Assembly (NCBI GenBank): GCA_963377175.1 | Contig: CAUJNA010003500.1 | Location: 439,170-503,169 of the forward strand | DNA: 64,000 bases | Source: Effrenium voratum | Lineage: Eukaryota; Sar; Dinophyceae; Suessiales; Symbiodiniaceae | Reading direction: 5' to 3' | Part shown: positions 30,152 through 41,365 of the stretch, piece after piece | Layout: the number at the start of each line of letters is the position of its first letter | Position numbering within the stretch: the first letter of the stretch is position 1 | The notes under the pieces: generated by a model | Databases searched by the model: none | What the model was told of the DNA's origin: nothing | Seen by the model: only the letters and a program-made list of their open reading frames with translations | Translations under genes and position numbers: made by a program

Positions 30152-30259
30152 GTCCCCCAGATTTGTGCCCTCTTGTCTCCCCTTTTTTGGTTGGAGGGTT
30201 CCCCTACTAAAATAGACTACAGAAAAAAATGGTACCAACCTTTCTACTGGAGGATCTAG
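30152..30259 (+). mobile_element. family A introner-like element, copy 7
   Basis: GGCTAG|GTCCCCCAG; TTCTAAC region shortened to CCAACCTTTCTACTGGAGG; ends ATCTAG. Follows a coding-like frame that meets the TAG of the left border as a stop. Confidence 0.7.
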
Positions 30260-33200
30260 ATGGGGGAACCCTCAAAATAATGTGGCTTTTCTTGTGCTTT
30301 CCTTTTTCAGCACCTGCAAAACGGATACCCTTACAAAAGAGTCACCTCGTTGATGTGGGTTTCCTTTTGGTGGTTGGTTTCCCTTTTTGCCAACCTGAAA
30401 AGGGCAACACGGAAGTCTCCTTTGCAAGCCCTTGCCATAGGTATACAAGATTGATTTCGAAACTCGTCGGGGCGATTGGTTGGCCGATGTTTTTCATCCA
30501 CCAGGCAAGCCCATGCATTTTCAACCAAAAGGGAGCCGGAATATCCCTTCCAGATTCCTTCCAAATTTGGTTTTGGGCCTGGGATAGTAACAATTGCCAG
30601 ACATGCCTTTGAAACACTATCAAGTTGGTGCAGATCACGGGATGACGATTGTGACCCTGGATTGAAATGGGCAAATTCCCACCCAAGCTCTGTCTGGAAT
30701 TGGAGCGTACTTGTGCAGAATGCATGGAGGGAGGGGGTCCCGCGCTTTTCATAGTTGGGGGGTGAGGATGAGGGAGTGGCCTTGGATAGACATGGACTGA
30801 TCTCTGGTGAATAGCTCATTCTTGAACGCATGGTTCTGTGCACATTGCAGCAAACAACCAAAGCTTAGAACTGCGATCGAGCCCCATGATGATCCTTTTG
30901 TTGGGGATATGAACAGTTCCGGCAGTCTGTGTTTCCGGAAGTTGCGTTCCGGTTGTTTGTCTCTCTTGCTCTGTCTCGCACAACCGTAATATGTTGATGG
31001 CGCCTGTTCAGCGGCAAGTTCAGGTACCGCTATGAAGGTTGTATACCAGTTCTATGAGAGGTATACACTGCCTGACAAGCTGACATGTTGGTAAAACCAT
31101 ATCCCATACCTGCAAAAACCCCACAGAACATGCCCTTGATCGGTTTGTCTCCAAATGCATTTGGCACCCCTACAATGAGTGGCTTTCATTTGGCTTCCCG
31201 TTCGAAACATCCCAAACGTTTGGACGTTGACTCGAGGTGCTGCGGCCCTGCAGACCGTGCAAAAGCAGACGCCCGGACGCAGCGTGAGCGTTTCGTTCTT
31301 TTTGGTTTGCGGTTCATTTTGAGTGATCCCTGTGCAGGTGCTCAGGAGGGAATGAGGGAAGGACCCTACAAACCATTCCTTGTGTTTCCTTTTAGGGGAC
31401 GCCCAGGTTCCCTCATTCCCTACTGAGCGCCAGCAAGTTTAACAATCATGGAAGTGGACAAGGGGGCTCCACCAAAGTGTTGTGTAATTCCCGCCAGCTT
31501 CCATGATTCAAGGGAGGGGAAGTAGCCTATTATTTGTCATATTGTCCAAAAGGAAGACCATCAGGGGATGGGCAACTTGTTTTTTCTAGACCCTCACTCG
31601 CAGGTTTAGAAAGCAATGCATGCATTCTGATGAACGCAAAATGTTGAGGAGAGCATTCCAAGAATGGCTAGGGGTTTTGGTTTGACCCCATTGCCAATTA
31701 AGCGGGATTTTGAAAAGGGGTGCCCCAAGAGCGGATTTGGCGTGGGTTTTCTTCTATCATTGTTCTTGGTTGGGGAGCAAAGGTTAACTTGTTGGGGTCT
31801 CCTGAAATGTTCGGACCCGACAAAAGCTCAAAGGGAAGGACCATGAGCCATTTGTACCAGGTACCCCTATTTGCGACACACCCATCTGGTTGGTCGAGTC
31901 GAAATTGGAAAGGGAGCTCTAGGTGCTCCTTCGCAACCTGAAACGTGGACTGTTTTCAACGACCCCTTTTGGATGGTTTCGCTTTGGATTTCCTGAAGCT
32001 CATCAATGGTATTCTTATAAAATGCCGAGACACATACACCCCCACATCCATGTGGGGGTGTCTTCCGACTTTTTTCGAGGGTATACGCTCTTCTTCGTTT
32101 TTTTGTCTTGTGGGGGGTGGGGGGGGTTGAAGGTAAATGAACCAGAGCACCATGGGGGTGTGAAGAGTCCTCTCGCCAATAGCAGCGCGGAGCCGAGGAT
32201 CCTTTTCCGATCAATGATGAGGCGCGCTGGCTGGGCGGAAAGAGGGGCCACGGATTGATAGAAGGCTATGAGTCTAGACCATGTGTCCATTTACCAGGGC
32301 AACCCATTTTGGGTACCAAGGTTTTGCCCACAGCCACAGAGCTAGGGCAGGCCGCAGGTTTTAGTTTTTGGTTTGATTTACCAAGGAGCCATGTTGGTAC
32401 ATGTTTTTGAGCAACAGCCCAAAAGCAGACACCATTCCCAGGGTCTCGGTTTTGGGTCGACCGGTGAGGTCTTTGCATTTATTTGTGTTTTCCCCGGGGG
32501 GGGGGGGGGTTGGGTCTCCATCGGCTTCGTATGGTGCAAGGTCGCGGGTGTGCCTTTAACATCCAAATCGTGGGGTTCCAAATCCCTATTTGCAGAAGCC
32601 AGAGGAATGTTTCACTGTCAGGAGTGGGTTGACCATGTTGACCTATAGCTTGTTGCAAGCAACTATACAATTCGGACAAGCTGCGGAGCTTGATCGGGGA
32701 AGGCGTGAAATCTTATAGATTCATCATTCATGTCCTCTATTGGGGCATGCCCCCAGGTCCAAGCGAAGAGTTTCCAGCCTGCGATAAAACCCTGGGAGAA
32801 GCCCTCAAACTTGACAGTCAGACTGCCGAACCAATCAAGTCTCCGCGATCACAATGATCAAGCTTCCACGGCCATCGGAAATTGAATCGAACTGGCTGTG
32901 AGTTCTGACATCGCCCACATCCTTTGAGCTGTGCACAACTTCGGGTTGCTCAAGCCTTCGCATCAAGGCCATGTCCTCTGGTCAGATTTCAATTGTTAGG
33001 ATAGCCAAGAGCAACACTCGCGCGGATTCAGGTCCGATTTTTCTGTCAGAGAGTGTCCCTAAAATCCTTCGGGGCTTCTGTTCCCAGATTCTCCAGGGAG
33101 CCGCGAAAGCGCCAGGGAAACCCATTTGGAAAGGTGAAACTCCGGTTCTTGTCTCAGTTCTTCAAAGCGAATCGACCGGATCTGACCTTTTCGGGATTTC

Positions 33201-33375
33201 CCTGTTTGGCCTATTTTTTTGTAGTCCCAAGAGGTGAACCTTTCATTTGCAGGTCCTGGCAAGTGAGCTGTGGATGGGAAACCCCCGGGAACACCGAACC
33301 GGGCTCCAGCACGAATCAAGCCCATTTCGATGTCCGGGGCACAAGAACACCCCATGCGAAGATGTAGGGCACCTC
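30260..33375. other. no gene seen; scattered repeats
   Basis: Two family D-like pieces lie at 32281-32430 (CCATTTACCAGGGCAACCC; TTTTTGAGCAACAGCC) and family J copy 2 at 33061-33268. Frames up to 176 codons exist on both strands but none shows a domain. Confidence 0.35.
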
Positions 33376-34396
33376 CATGGTTGTTGTTGGGACACATTTT
33401 GCATCTTTGCTTATTGTGGTTTAGTGGTTGAAATCCCTACATAACTGCCAAAGTTCACTTTTTTGGTGGTTGAAATCAAACCACTTAGCTGCCCAAGTTT
33501 TTCTTTTGGTGGTTGAACTCCAAGCATTTAACTCCCAAAGTTGACTTTTTGGTGGTTGAAATCCAACCACTTAGCTGCCAAAGCTTGCTTGTTTTTGTGG
33601 TTGAACTCCAACCACTTAGCTGCCAAAGTTTACTTTTTTGGTGGTTGAAATCCAACCACTTAGCTGCCAAAGTTTACATTTTTGGTGGTTGAAATCCAAC
33701 CACGTAGCTGCCAAAGTTTACTTTTTTGGTGGTTGAAATCCAACCACTTAGCTGCCAAAGCTTACATTTTTGGTTGTTGAAATCCAACCACTTAGCTGCC
33801 AAAGCTTACATTTTTGGTGGTTGAAATCCAACCACTTAGCTGCTGAAGCTTACATTTGTTGTGGTTGAAATCCAACCACTTAGCTGCCAAAGTTTACATT
33901 TTTGGTGGTTGAAATCCAACCAGTTTGCATTTTTGGTGGTTGAAATCCAACCACGTAGCTGCCAAAGTTTACTTGTTTGGTGGTTGAAATCCAACCACTT
34001 AGCTGCTGAAGTTTACTTGTTTGGTGGTTGAAATCCAACCACTTAGCTGCCAAAGCTTACATGTTTGGTGGTTGAAATCCAACCACTTAGCTGCCAAAGC
34101 TTACATTTGTTGTGGTTGAAATCCAACCACTTAGCTGCTGAAGTTTACTTGTTTGGTGGTTGAAATCCAACCACTTAGCTGCGAAAGTTTACTTTTTTGG
34201 TGGTTGAAATCCAACCACTTAGCTGCTGAAGTTTACTTGTTTGGTGGTTGAGATCCAACCACTTAGCTGCCACAATTTACTTTTTTGGTGGTTGAAATCC
34301 AACCACTTAACTGCCAAAGCTTACTTTTTGGGTGGTTGAAATCCAACCACTTAGCTGCTAGAATTCAATTTTTCGCTCCCCTTCCGACGTCAACCG
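33376..34396 (+). mobile_element. family E element, copy 3, expanded by an internal minisatellite
   Basis: Left end CATGGTTGTTGTTGGG and TTGCTTATTGTGGTTTAGTG, right end CCTTCCGACGTCAACC, as in the single-unit copies at 7462 and 50836. Between them lie about 22 units of about 44 bp. Confidence 0.75.
33420..34370 (+). repeat. 44-bp hairpin minisatellite, about 22 units
   Basis: Unit: GTGGTTGAAATCCAACCAC, then TTAGCTGCCAAAGTTTACTT and a T run. GTGGTTG and CAACCAC are perfect inverted repeats around AAATC, so each unit can fold. Variants (CTGCCAAAG or CTGCTGAAG; ACATTT or ACTTGT) alternate. One unit near 33910-33940 is shortened. Confidence 0.9.
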
Positions 34397-34508
34397 AGCC
34401 GTTGCAGGCAGACCATCGCCCTGAGACGGGAGTGCGACGTCTTCGGCTCTCTCTTCTCAGAGATGCGGCTCCTAACGGCAGGGGACACCCAGCAGGGGTG
34501 TGTGCTTG

Positions 34509-34569
34509 GTGGTTCCCGTTGCGTTTAAGTCACTAGAAGTTAAACTTTTAGGGGGGGATCTGAGGACAG
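34509..34569 (+). mobile_element. family B introner-like element, copy 3 (internally deleted)
   Basis: GCTTG|GTGGTTCCC ... TAGAAGTTAAACTTTTAG ... GATCTGAGGACAG. Upstream frame LLRDAAPNGRGHPAGVCA and downstream PVHACFLEGSFHSSPNV join in an open frame if it is removed, but neither is a known protein. Confidence 0.6.
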
Positions 34570-37101
34570 CCCCGTGCACGCATGTTTTCTTGAGGGAAGC
34601 TTCCATTCCAGTCCCAACGTTACTCCAACCCTGTCCCTTAAAATGGGGCGGGGGGGGGGCAAAGCCGCATCGCTCGGCGCGCGTTCAGTGAGCCTTGATA
34701 CTCCTCCACAGTGAACCCGCCATCATGGTGGAACGAAGGGCTCCGCCTTGCAAAGCTCCAAAAGGTCATCCCACCAGGGAATCCAAATTTGTTCAATGCA
34801 CGAGGCCTTTTGCATGTCGCTTTGCTGCCTGGTTGACTGGAGGGTGTACGTGAGGCTCAGGCGTTGCTGGCAATGGAAAGGCATGAATTATTTGACTGTT
34901 CCAAGTCAGTTTGCAATGACATCAAGCCGCTTGATGTCCGCAAACACACACACACACACACAAACACAGATTGGTGTGGGTGTGTAGCCGCAGTTGCTTG
35001 CTTTGTTTCCCTTTGAAGTAAATACTCAGTTTTGGCTTGAATTCACCTAACGACTCAGTGACTCGCTTCTCTTTACTCGAAACACCCACTCGGATGTGCC
35101 ACTCGAATGTGCTAGATTTCTAAGCGTGTTTGTGTGTGTGTGTGTTGTGCGTGTGTCTGTGTGTGTGTGCTTGTGTTTGTGTTTGCATTTGCGTTTGTGT
35201 TTATGATTGTGTTTTTGTTTGTGTTTGTGTGTCTGTGTGTGTGTGTCTGTGTGTGTGTGTGTGTGTCTGTGCGTGTGTCTCTTCACGTGTCTATATTTGC
35301 GGATTTATGTACGTACATTATTACTATGTGTTGATGGACTGTTTGAATGGTAACCTGCTTGTTGCACGCCTCGCGATGCAAGCACTGTGACAATCGTCGC
35401 CCCATGTGTCCCAGTCAAGCTCTACCTCTACCAGGATGGTTACTATGAACCGCCGAGATAGTTGCCTGAAAACAAATGTATAAACGAAGCGACTATGAAA
35501 ACCCCACAAAAAAACGCATTCGACTATCCTCACAAGCCCAAAATGATGACAGTACGCAACAGTTGTGAATCACACGGTTGTCCTTTAAAGGACTGATTAC
35601 CTGATTGGAGGTATGCCACACTCTCAAGCAATGTAGCAAAAGAGCCTGGCATCCCCAGTGAATGCAGATGATGGAAAGTAAACATCGTAGGGGAATCCTG
35701 TTTTGGGGGACCCCCGTTTTGGATTCGCGAATTTCCGTGGACTCGGCGGATGGAGATGCCCGTGTTCGTTGTGAGGACCAGCTTCACGTGGCATTGTCCC
35801 AGTGCTGCGAGGCGCGAAAAGGCTCCAGGATTGGGGCCCCCCTTCGTTTGAACATGTTCACACTGGGCATAAACATGGAATCCAACCACCACCCTCTCTG
35901 GCAGTTCGTGGACGGGAGGGTTTGCTTCCCTTTGGTTTGCCTTTGGTTTCCCACGCGCCAAAGTTGGCTTACCCACTCCAGACAAGAACCACATCAAGTT
36001 GGCGACCAAGTGACAGAATAAGAAGTGGCTACCAAGTGACAGGAACCACAAAGTGTGCTATCACTGGCTTACCACTCAACTTGACTGCTATTGGGTTGGA
36101 TCTTTTTCAAACAGTTATTCACTTTTTGCAGGGGGTCCTTGCAGCAACCATTCTTTCCAGGGATCCTTCTTTCTAGAAAACCACCAAAAACCCTCAGAAA
36201 ATGGCGATCGGTTTTTGAAAAGAACGATGGCTGAAAAGAATGGGAGAGGACTCAAGCCCTAGAACTAAAGCAAGCCAAACCTTCCAAAAAAAGAAAAATA
36301 GTTGAAAACTGTAAAGCAACAAACCTCGTTGAACACTTTCTGCGGGGGGGGGTCTTTGCCAGCAACCAAGTTGGCTTAAGCCATTGGCTTTGCTTGAGCT
36401 TCTGGGAGGCCTATGTCAAAGCCCGGGTCCTGGACGAAGCCTTGCTCAAGACCTTGGAGGCGCCAGACGAGGCACGGAACCTTCGGACTGGCAGACTGGG
36501 CTAAAACTGTGGAGTGGATCTGTGGATCTGGTGTGTTTTCTTGGCTCCGCTCATCCATCCGGTTCAACTTAGCTTTTGAGATCCTTTTAGCTGGTTTAGT
36601 GTCGATTTCCAGTTAAGTCACTAAAAGTTGAAAACTTTTCGCAGGGGATCCGAGGAAAACCAAGTTTTGTGTTGGGGGGAACAAAAGGGAAGCCACGGTA
36701 TTTTTGGAGTTCTTGTCTCCAACCCGGCATCAGTTTGTCGAGTGGCTCAGGTTCCGAGATCAGCTCCGGCCAAACCCCACCCCACACTGTGCCATAGTCA
36801 ATTTTCCATCAAACAGTAGACGGGTCGCCCCAAAGAAGGAATCAAAAAGGATCCAATGATTTTGTTCTATTTTGTGGATACTCTTTGATGTGTGTGTGTG
36901 TGTGTGATTTTTGTGGGATACGTGTTTTATTAAAGAACAAAGAAGAAACACATAAACACCGCATTTTTTTTTTGTGTGTCCCATAAGTTTGATTTTGTGG
37001 ATTCCCTTGCATTGCACGGTCTGTTCCGCAGGTCCCCAGTGCTGGCGTCTTTGTCCGCTGGGCGCCTGTAGACCTCCGCGCGCAGGCAGATTGGGCGGAG
37101 G
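34570..37101. other. no gene seen; microsatellites and repeats
   Basis: (CA)n at 34945-34970, TG/TTTG-rich tract at 35127-35290, family F repeat at 36152-36243, partial family B at about 36571-36655, (TG)n at 36888-36905. Frames over the TG tract are artefacts. Confidence 0.4.
35127..35290 (+). repeat. TG-rich microsatellite
   Basis: Almost only T and G: TGTGTG runs mixed with TTTGTGTTTG. Open in several frames for lack of stops. Confidence 0.9.
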
Positions 37102-37272
37102 ATGGCGGGGGGAGGAGGAGCCGAGGCTCTCCACCTGGATGTTCAGCTGAGGGCTCCTTCAAAGAAATTCATTTTGCAACCATTTGAAACATGGCTTTTA
37201 ACCCACCAAAATAAAGGGAAACCACTATTTACAAGGCAATGTTCAGGTAAAGAATGTAAGGATCCCTGCTGA
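37102..37272 (+). CDS. possible first exon, unassigned
   Basis: GGAGGATGGCGG start; MAGGGGAEALHLDVQLRAPS, then a family I repeat (from about 37165) supplies the rest of the open frame to TGA 37270-37272. Probably only the first 20 codons are coding. No domain. Confidence 0.25.
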   Translation: MAGGGGAEALHLDVQLRAPSKKFILQPFETWLLTHQNKGKPLFTRQCSGKECKDPC

Positions 37273-37275
37273 GCC
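37165..37275 (+). repeat. family I dispersed repeat, copy 3
   Basis: TTGCAACCATTTGAAACATG, CACCAAAATAAAGGGAAACC, AATGTAAGGATCCCTG, as at 2265 and 27095. Confidence 0.55.
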
Positions 37276-37560
37276 ACGTGCTTAAAACCGATTCGGGTAG
37301 ATGAAGGGTAAGGGGCAGTCCCAACCAGAAATAGTTGCGGAATCCGCCTTCTTGATTCTTGAAGCATGGTTCTGGGGATCGACCATTTTAGTACTGGGTT
37401 TTGAGTGTGACTCAGCTCGCTTCGGCTTCCGCTTGAAACAGCGCCCGTTTTTGTTAGAGCCTTGGCTAATTAGGAAATGATTCCAAAAGGGAAACCACCC
37501 ATTTTCATCTCTCTGAAAATGGGGGGGGGCCCGCCTCAGCAAAGCTGAGTGTGGCCATTG

Positions 37561-37672
37561 GTGGCTCCCAGCCATCCGCTTCCTTAGCCTTTTAGGTTTT
37601 TTTGGGGTTTAGTCGCAGTTTCCGAATTGGGCCCATTGCCGGTGAAACTTTTAGCCGGGGATCTGAGGGCAG
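37561..37672 (+). mobile_element. family B introner-like element, copy 4
   Basis: CCATTG|GTGGCTCCCAGCCATCC ... GATCTGAGGGCAG. The core is diverged (GGTGAAACTTTTAG). Removing it joins ARLSKAECGH(W/C) to PDMELPLISWNFFSRLH; suggestive only. Confidence 0.6.
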
Positions 37673-38449
37673 CCCAGATATGGAGTTGCCACTGATCTCC
37701 TGGAACTTCTTTTCACGACTCCATTCATTCTCACAAAGCCGATGAAGTGTGTTCGTGATGCCTTGTCAAGAGGGTCGAGGTATCTTGTGCTGGCCAAACA
37801 CTGCTGATCATCCTTAAAATGCGACATGTCCGCTCAGGCGGGTACGATGTACAAGACCAGCAAGAAATCAATGGCAAAGTAGGGTCATTTTGTTGCCCGC
37901 AAACTAAGGGAACCAAACTCTGCTTGTGTAAACCAGTTGCGCTCACTGGATCAGCAGTTCACCCTAGCCAACAAGTGAGGGTTCTCTAACAGGGATGCCC
38001 TTTGAGAGTTAGAAGGTGACGACGTTTTCTCTGGTGTATCATTGAATGGCAAGCAAGGGGTAGAACTTGCGCTTCCCGCGAGAAAGGTTCCTCCTTGGTC
38101 CTTTGCTGTTCTGTTTATTTCTGCACTTGCTCCTTATCGATCCTTTGCTGTTTTGTTGATTTCGGCTTGAAAGGAAGTCGCTGGTGCATTGATCCCTTAG
38201 TGATCCCCTAGTGATCCCTAAGGGATCAATAAGGCATCAATGCACCAGCACCTTGGTGATTTGTCAGTTTCAGCGCAACCAACCAGCTCCCAACCAGCTC
38301 CCCAACCACCCCACCCATGCGACCAACTCGCAGGCACGCCCGCCCGAGGGGCCGGCGCCCTGCGAGCCAGCGCCCCAAAGCGCAAGAGCAGACGCCGTTG
38401 CCAAAACGGACACTCAGAAATGGGAACCCGGTGGGGTACACCTGTGGTG
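37673..38449. other. no gene seen
   Basis: GATCCCTTAGTGATCCCTAG phrases form a small inverted cluster near 38190-38235. A GC-rich patch at 38330-38400 is open on both strands without a domain. Confidence 0.35.
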
Positions 38450-38860
38450 TGTTTGTCTTTGTATGTTGTTTGGTGTGTGTTATTGTGGCTCATGTGTATG
38501 TGTGTGTGTGTGTGCTTCTTTGTTTGTGTGTTTGTGTGTTTGTGTGTTTGTTTGTTTGTTTGTTTGTTTGTTTGGTTGGTTGTTTGTTTGTTTGTTTGTT
38601 TGTTTGTTTTGTTTGGTTGGTTGGTTGTTTGTTTGTTTGTTTTGTTTGTGTGTTGGTTGGTTGTTGTTTTTTGTTTGTTTGTTTGTGTGTTTAGTTGTTT
38701 GTGTTGTGTTTTTGTTTGTTTGTTTGTTTGTTTGTTTGTTTGTTTGTTTGTTTGTTTGTTTGTTTGTGTGTTTAGTTGTTTGTGTTGTGTGTTTGTTTGT
38801 TTGCTTGTTTGTTTGTTCGTTCGTTCGCTAGCTTGCTTGCTTGCTTGCTTGCTTTGTTAA
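38450..38860 (+). repeat. TTTG microsatellite, about 400 bp
   Basis: (TTTG)n with TGTG and GGTTGG interruptions, then TTGC repeats at 38830-38855. Reads as poly Cys/Leu/Phe/Val in every frame. Strand-pure T/G over about 350 bases. Confidence 0.95.
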
Positions 38861-39389
38861 GCCAGGGTTGGTAAAGGGGAAGTAAAGGACACCACCCCAC
38901 TCATTAGCACATACCCACTTAGCCCCTTGTTCGTCGTGATTAGGATGAGACAAATCATAGCCATTCACTTTTGTTTGGGTGGGGACACACCCGCGGACAC
39001 AAGCACAAACTCAAGCACACAGACACACAGACACAGAGACACAGACACAGACACAGACAGACACATCCACACTCACATTTACGCCAGGGTGAAACTCCCC
39101 GTGGGGATTGACTTACGGCATAGAATGAAGTGTTCATGATTTTGCACCAGCCCCAAACGCCCTGACGTCAATAGGGAATTTCCAAACCGCAAGTAGAAGC
39201 ACCCTCCCTAGTATTTCCGTAATTGCCTTGTAGGTACATTGTGGGCAAGTGGGTTGGTTGCAATATGTTAATCTTCTGCTGATGTTGTAGCTGCCTGTCC
39301 TAGAGTTCATGCGTCACCTGGCAAAGACTTGTTTATTTGTTTATCATCTCAGTCGTCCGTCATCAGCTTTTCATGGCTTGTCCATTTGG
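38861..39389. other. no gene seen
   Basis: Contains an ACAGACAC-type microsatellite at 39000-39065. The open frames across it are repeat artefacts. Confidence 0.45.
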
Positions 39390-39484
39390 GTGTGGCTCAA
39401 AATTAAACAGCTGGCGTTACGCAGGTTTTAATCTTTGTTTCCATTTGCCAAGCTGCAATTTTGGCAATTCTTTTTGACCCACAG
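39390..39484 (+). mobile_element. family D introner-like element, copy 3
   Basis: TTTGG|GTGTGGCTCAAAATTAAAC ... TTTTTGACCCACAG|CC. Full length; flanks not clearly coding. Confidence 0.65.
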
Positions 39485-40009
39485 CCATTTTTTGTCGCAG
39501 TGTGCCCCTACCCACTCCAAAGCAAGCAACCAGCGCGGCAGCGCTTTCCGCAGGGCGACTAGATCATTTTGGTCGGCGTGTTCCTCGACCCAGGCTTATG
39601 TCCCTACTCATTTTCTTCTGTCCGGCCGGGCGCTCAATCGCTTCGGAGTCGGGGTCTAAGATTTTCTGGGGCCATGTTGAGTTTTCTTTGCGTGGGTGTG
39701 GATGACAGGGGAATCCATGGGAAGCCATTCTTTCTTGGTATTGACAGGGGAATCATCATTCCAGGGTTTCTTAGGTGATGCAGGCTTTTGTCCATGGCCA
39801 GATCCAGTTTCGGTCGCACGTTGAGACAGCTCTTGTGACGTGTCAAGCTGTTTGTTTTTCCCGACTTTTTCGAGGTGTCCCTGGTTGCACATTGTTTTGG
39901 AAGATGGCTGGCTTTTCGCGGAGGATGGATTTCAGGAGGACCTCTCTGCGTCCAACGTAGAAGCTTGAGGTTGGTTCCGTGCAAACTTTCCCCCAGAGGA
40001 TCCCCTTTG

Positions 40010-40219
40010 TTTTTTGGCTTTTTATCTTTTAGCTTTTAGCTTTTTAGCTTTTTTGGTTTCTTACTTTCTAGCTTTTTAGCTTTCTAGCTTTTTAGCTTTT
40101 TTAGCTTTTTAGCTTTTTTAGCTTTTTAGCTTTTTTTGCGTTTTAGCTTTTTAGCATGTAGTGCGGTTTTCCATTTGACCCACTAAAAGTTGAACTTCTA
40201 GCGGGGGATCTGAGGACAG
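40010..40219 (+). mobile_element. family B element, copy 5, with AGCTTTTT expansion
   Basis: From about 40015 to 40150 the TTTTAG part of the element is repeated as AGCTTTTT/AGCTTTTTT about 15 times. It is followed by a normal right half (CTAAAAGTTGAACTTCTAGC, GATCTGAGGACAG). Confidence 0.6.
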
Positions 40220-41250
40220 CCCAGAAGAGGATCCTCAGTTTGGTACAGCGATACTGTGCCGTGATCGGGAAGTCAATGAAACCAGCAAGACGGAGCTGAG
40301 TTTGAGAGACTAATCCATGTTGAAGGTTGGCTGTTGGTGGTGGTGTCATGTTTGGTATGTGCACACATCATCATGCAAGCAAGTTGTATTGTTGCAAGTA
40401 GCAACAGTGCTAAATATTGGTCACGTGCAGGTATGTACACCCAGTATGAACACGCAAGCATGGATGGCTTTAAGTTGAATTATATCAGTCATTAGCATGT
40501 TTCAGAATACTTTTGCCAAAGCGCAAGGTTACTAACTATTTGGACAAAATACTATTAGTATTTTGACCAATAGTAGTGTTTTGGCAAATAGTAATAAAAG
40601 GCCGCGGTTCAAATGTAATGAACAACAATCGGCCAAAAGTGTATTAAGATCATTCTTCCAGCTGAGGTTGCAGTAAAATGAGTTCTAAATGCTGAGATTT
40701 AACTCAAGCAGATGGATTTTATTTTGGCCATGTTAAGTTTCAATTTGTTTTTTGGCCAGCTCAGCTTGCAAGCAAACGCTTCGCCTGGCCAGCAAAGTAC
40801 TTCGACCCAATGTGCCTTTAGCTTTTGTTTCTCGGAATGTGGGCTACATTCCTTCGAGATGATCCAAGTTGTTGAGAGTTAATTGGCTGGGATGTGGTCA
40901 TCACCCTTTCCCTGTCTTCCATTTGCTTAAGAATACTTTTCTATGTTTCCCCGTTGGTTTTACAGGGAACCTATCAGGTGTTTTTTTCCCCAGGGTCTTA
41001 GCCAAATAGAAGTAATACAACATATTCCCAAGATGATAACAGCAACAGGGAATGGTATCTTTGCCTGGCGGTGTAATTTCAAGAAGGCACGCGACAGATG
41101 AACTCAGCGGTTGGACTGGTCTCTGGTCTCTGGCCGCCGGAAAGTAACTCAAGACATCTTAACTCAGCCGCAGGTTGAGGTAGGATGTAGGGCTTTTTGT
41201 GAACCGTTGGCACTTCCAATCCCAAGCAGGTGGTTTCAATCTTTTATTAG
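40220..41250. other. no gene seen
   Basis: A family G repeat lies at about 40935-41010 (TTGGTTTTACAGGGAACCTA). No coding-like frame. Confidence 0.4.
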
Positions 41251-41365
41251 GTCCCCCAGCTAGGTGCCCTTCTCTCCCCTTTTTGGCGGGAGGGTTCCCC
41301 TACTAAAATAGACTACAGAAAAAGTCGGGGTGCCTGTATTCTAACCTCTCTACTGGAGGACCTAG
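41251..41365 (+). mobile_element. family A introner-like element, copy 8
   Basis: ATTAG|GTCCCCCAG ... TTCTAACCTCTCTACTGG ... GGACCTAG. Splice-competent in appearance; flanks not clearly coding. Confidence 0.75.

Noticed and set aside
33400..34370. CRISPR array
   Set aside because: Units of about 44 bp are contiguous with no unique spacers, and the ends match a dispersed element. Eukaryotic minisatellite, not CRISPR.
38211..38860. 206-codon Cys/Leu/Phe/Val ORFs
   Set aside because: Translation of the TTTG microsatellite, open in all three frames.
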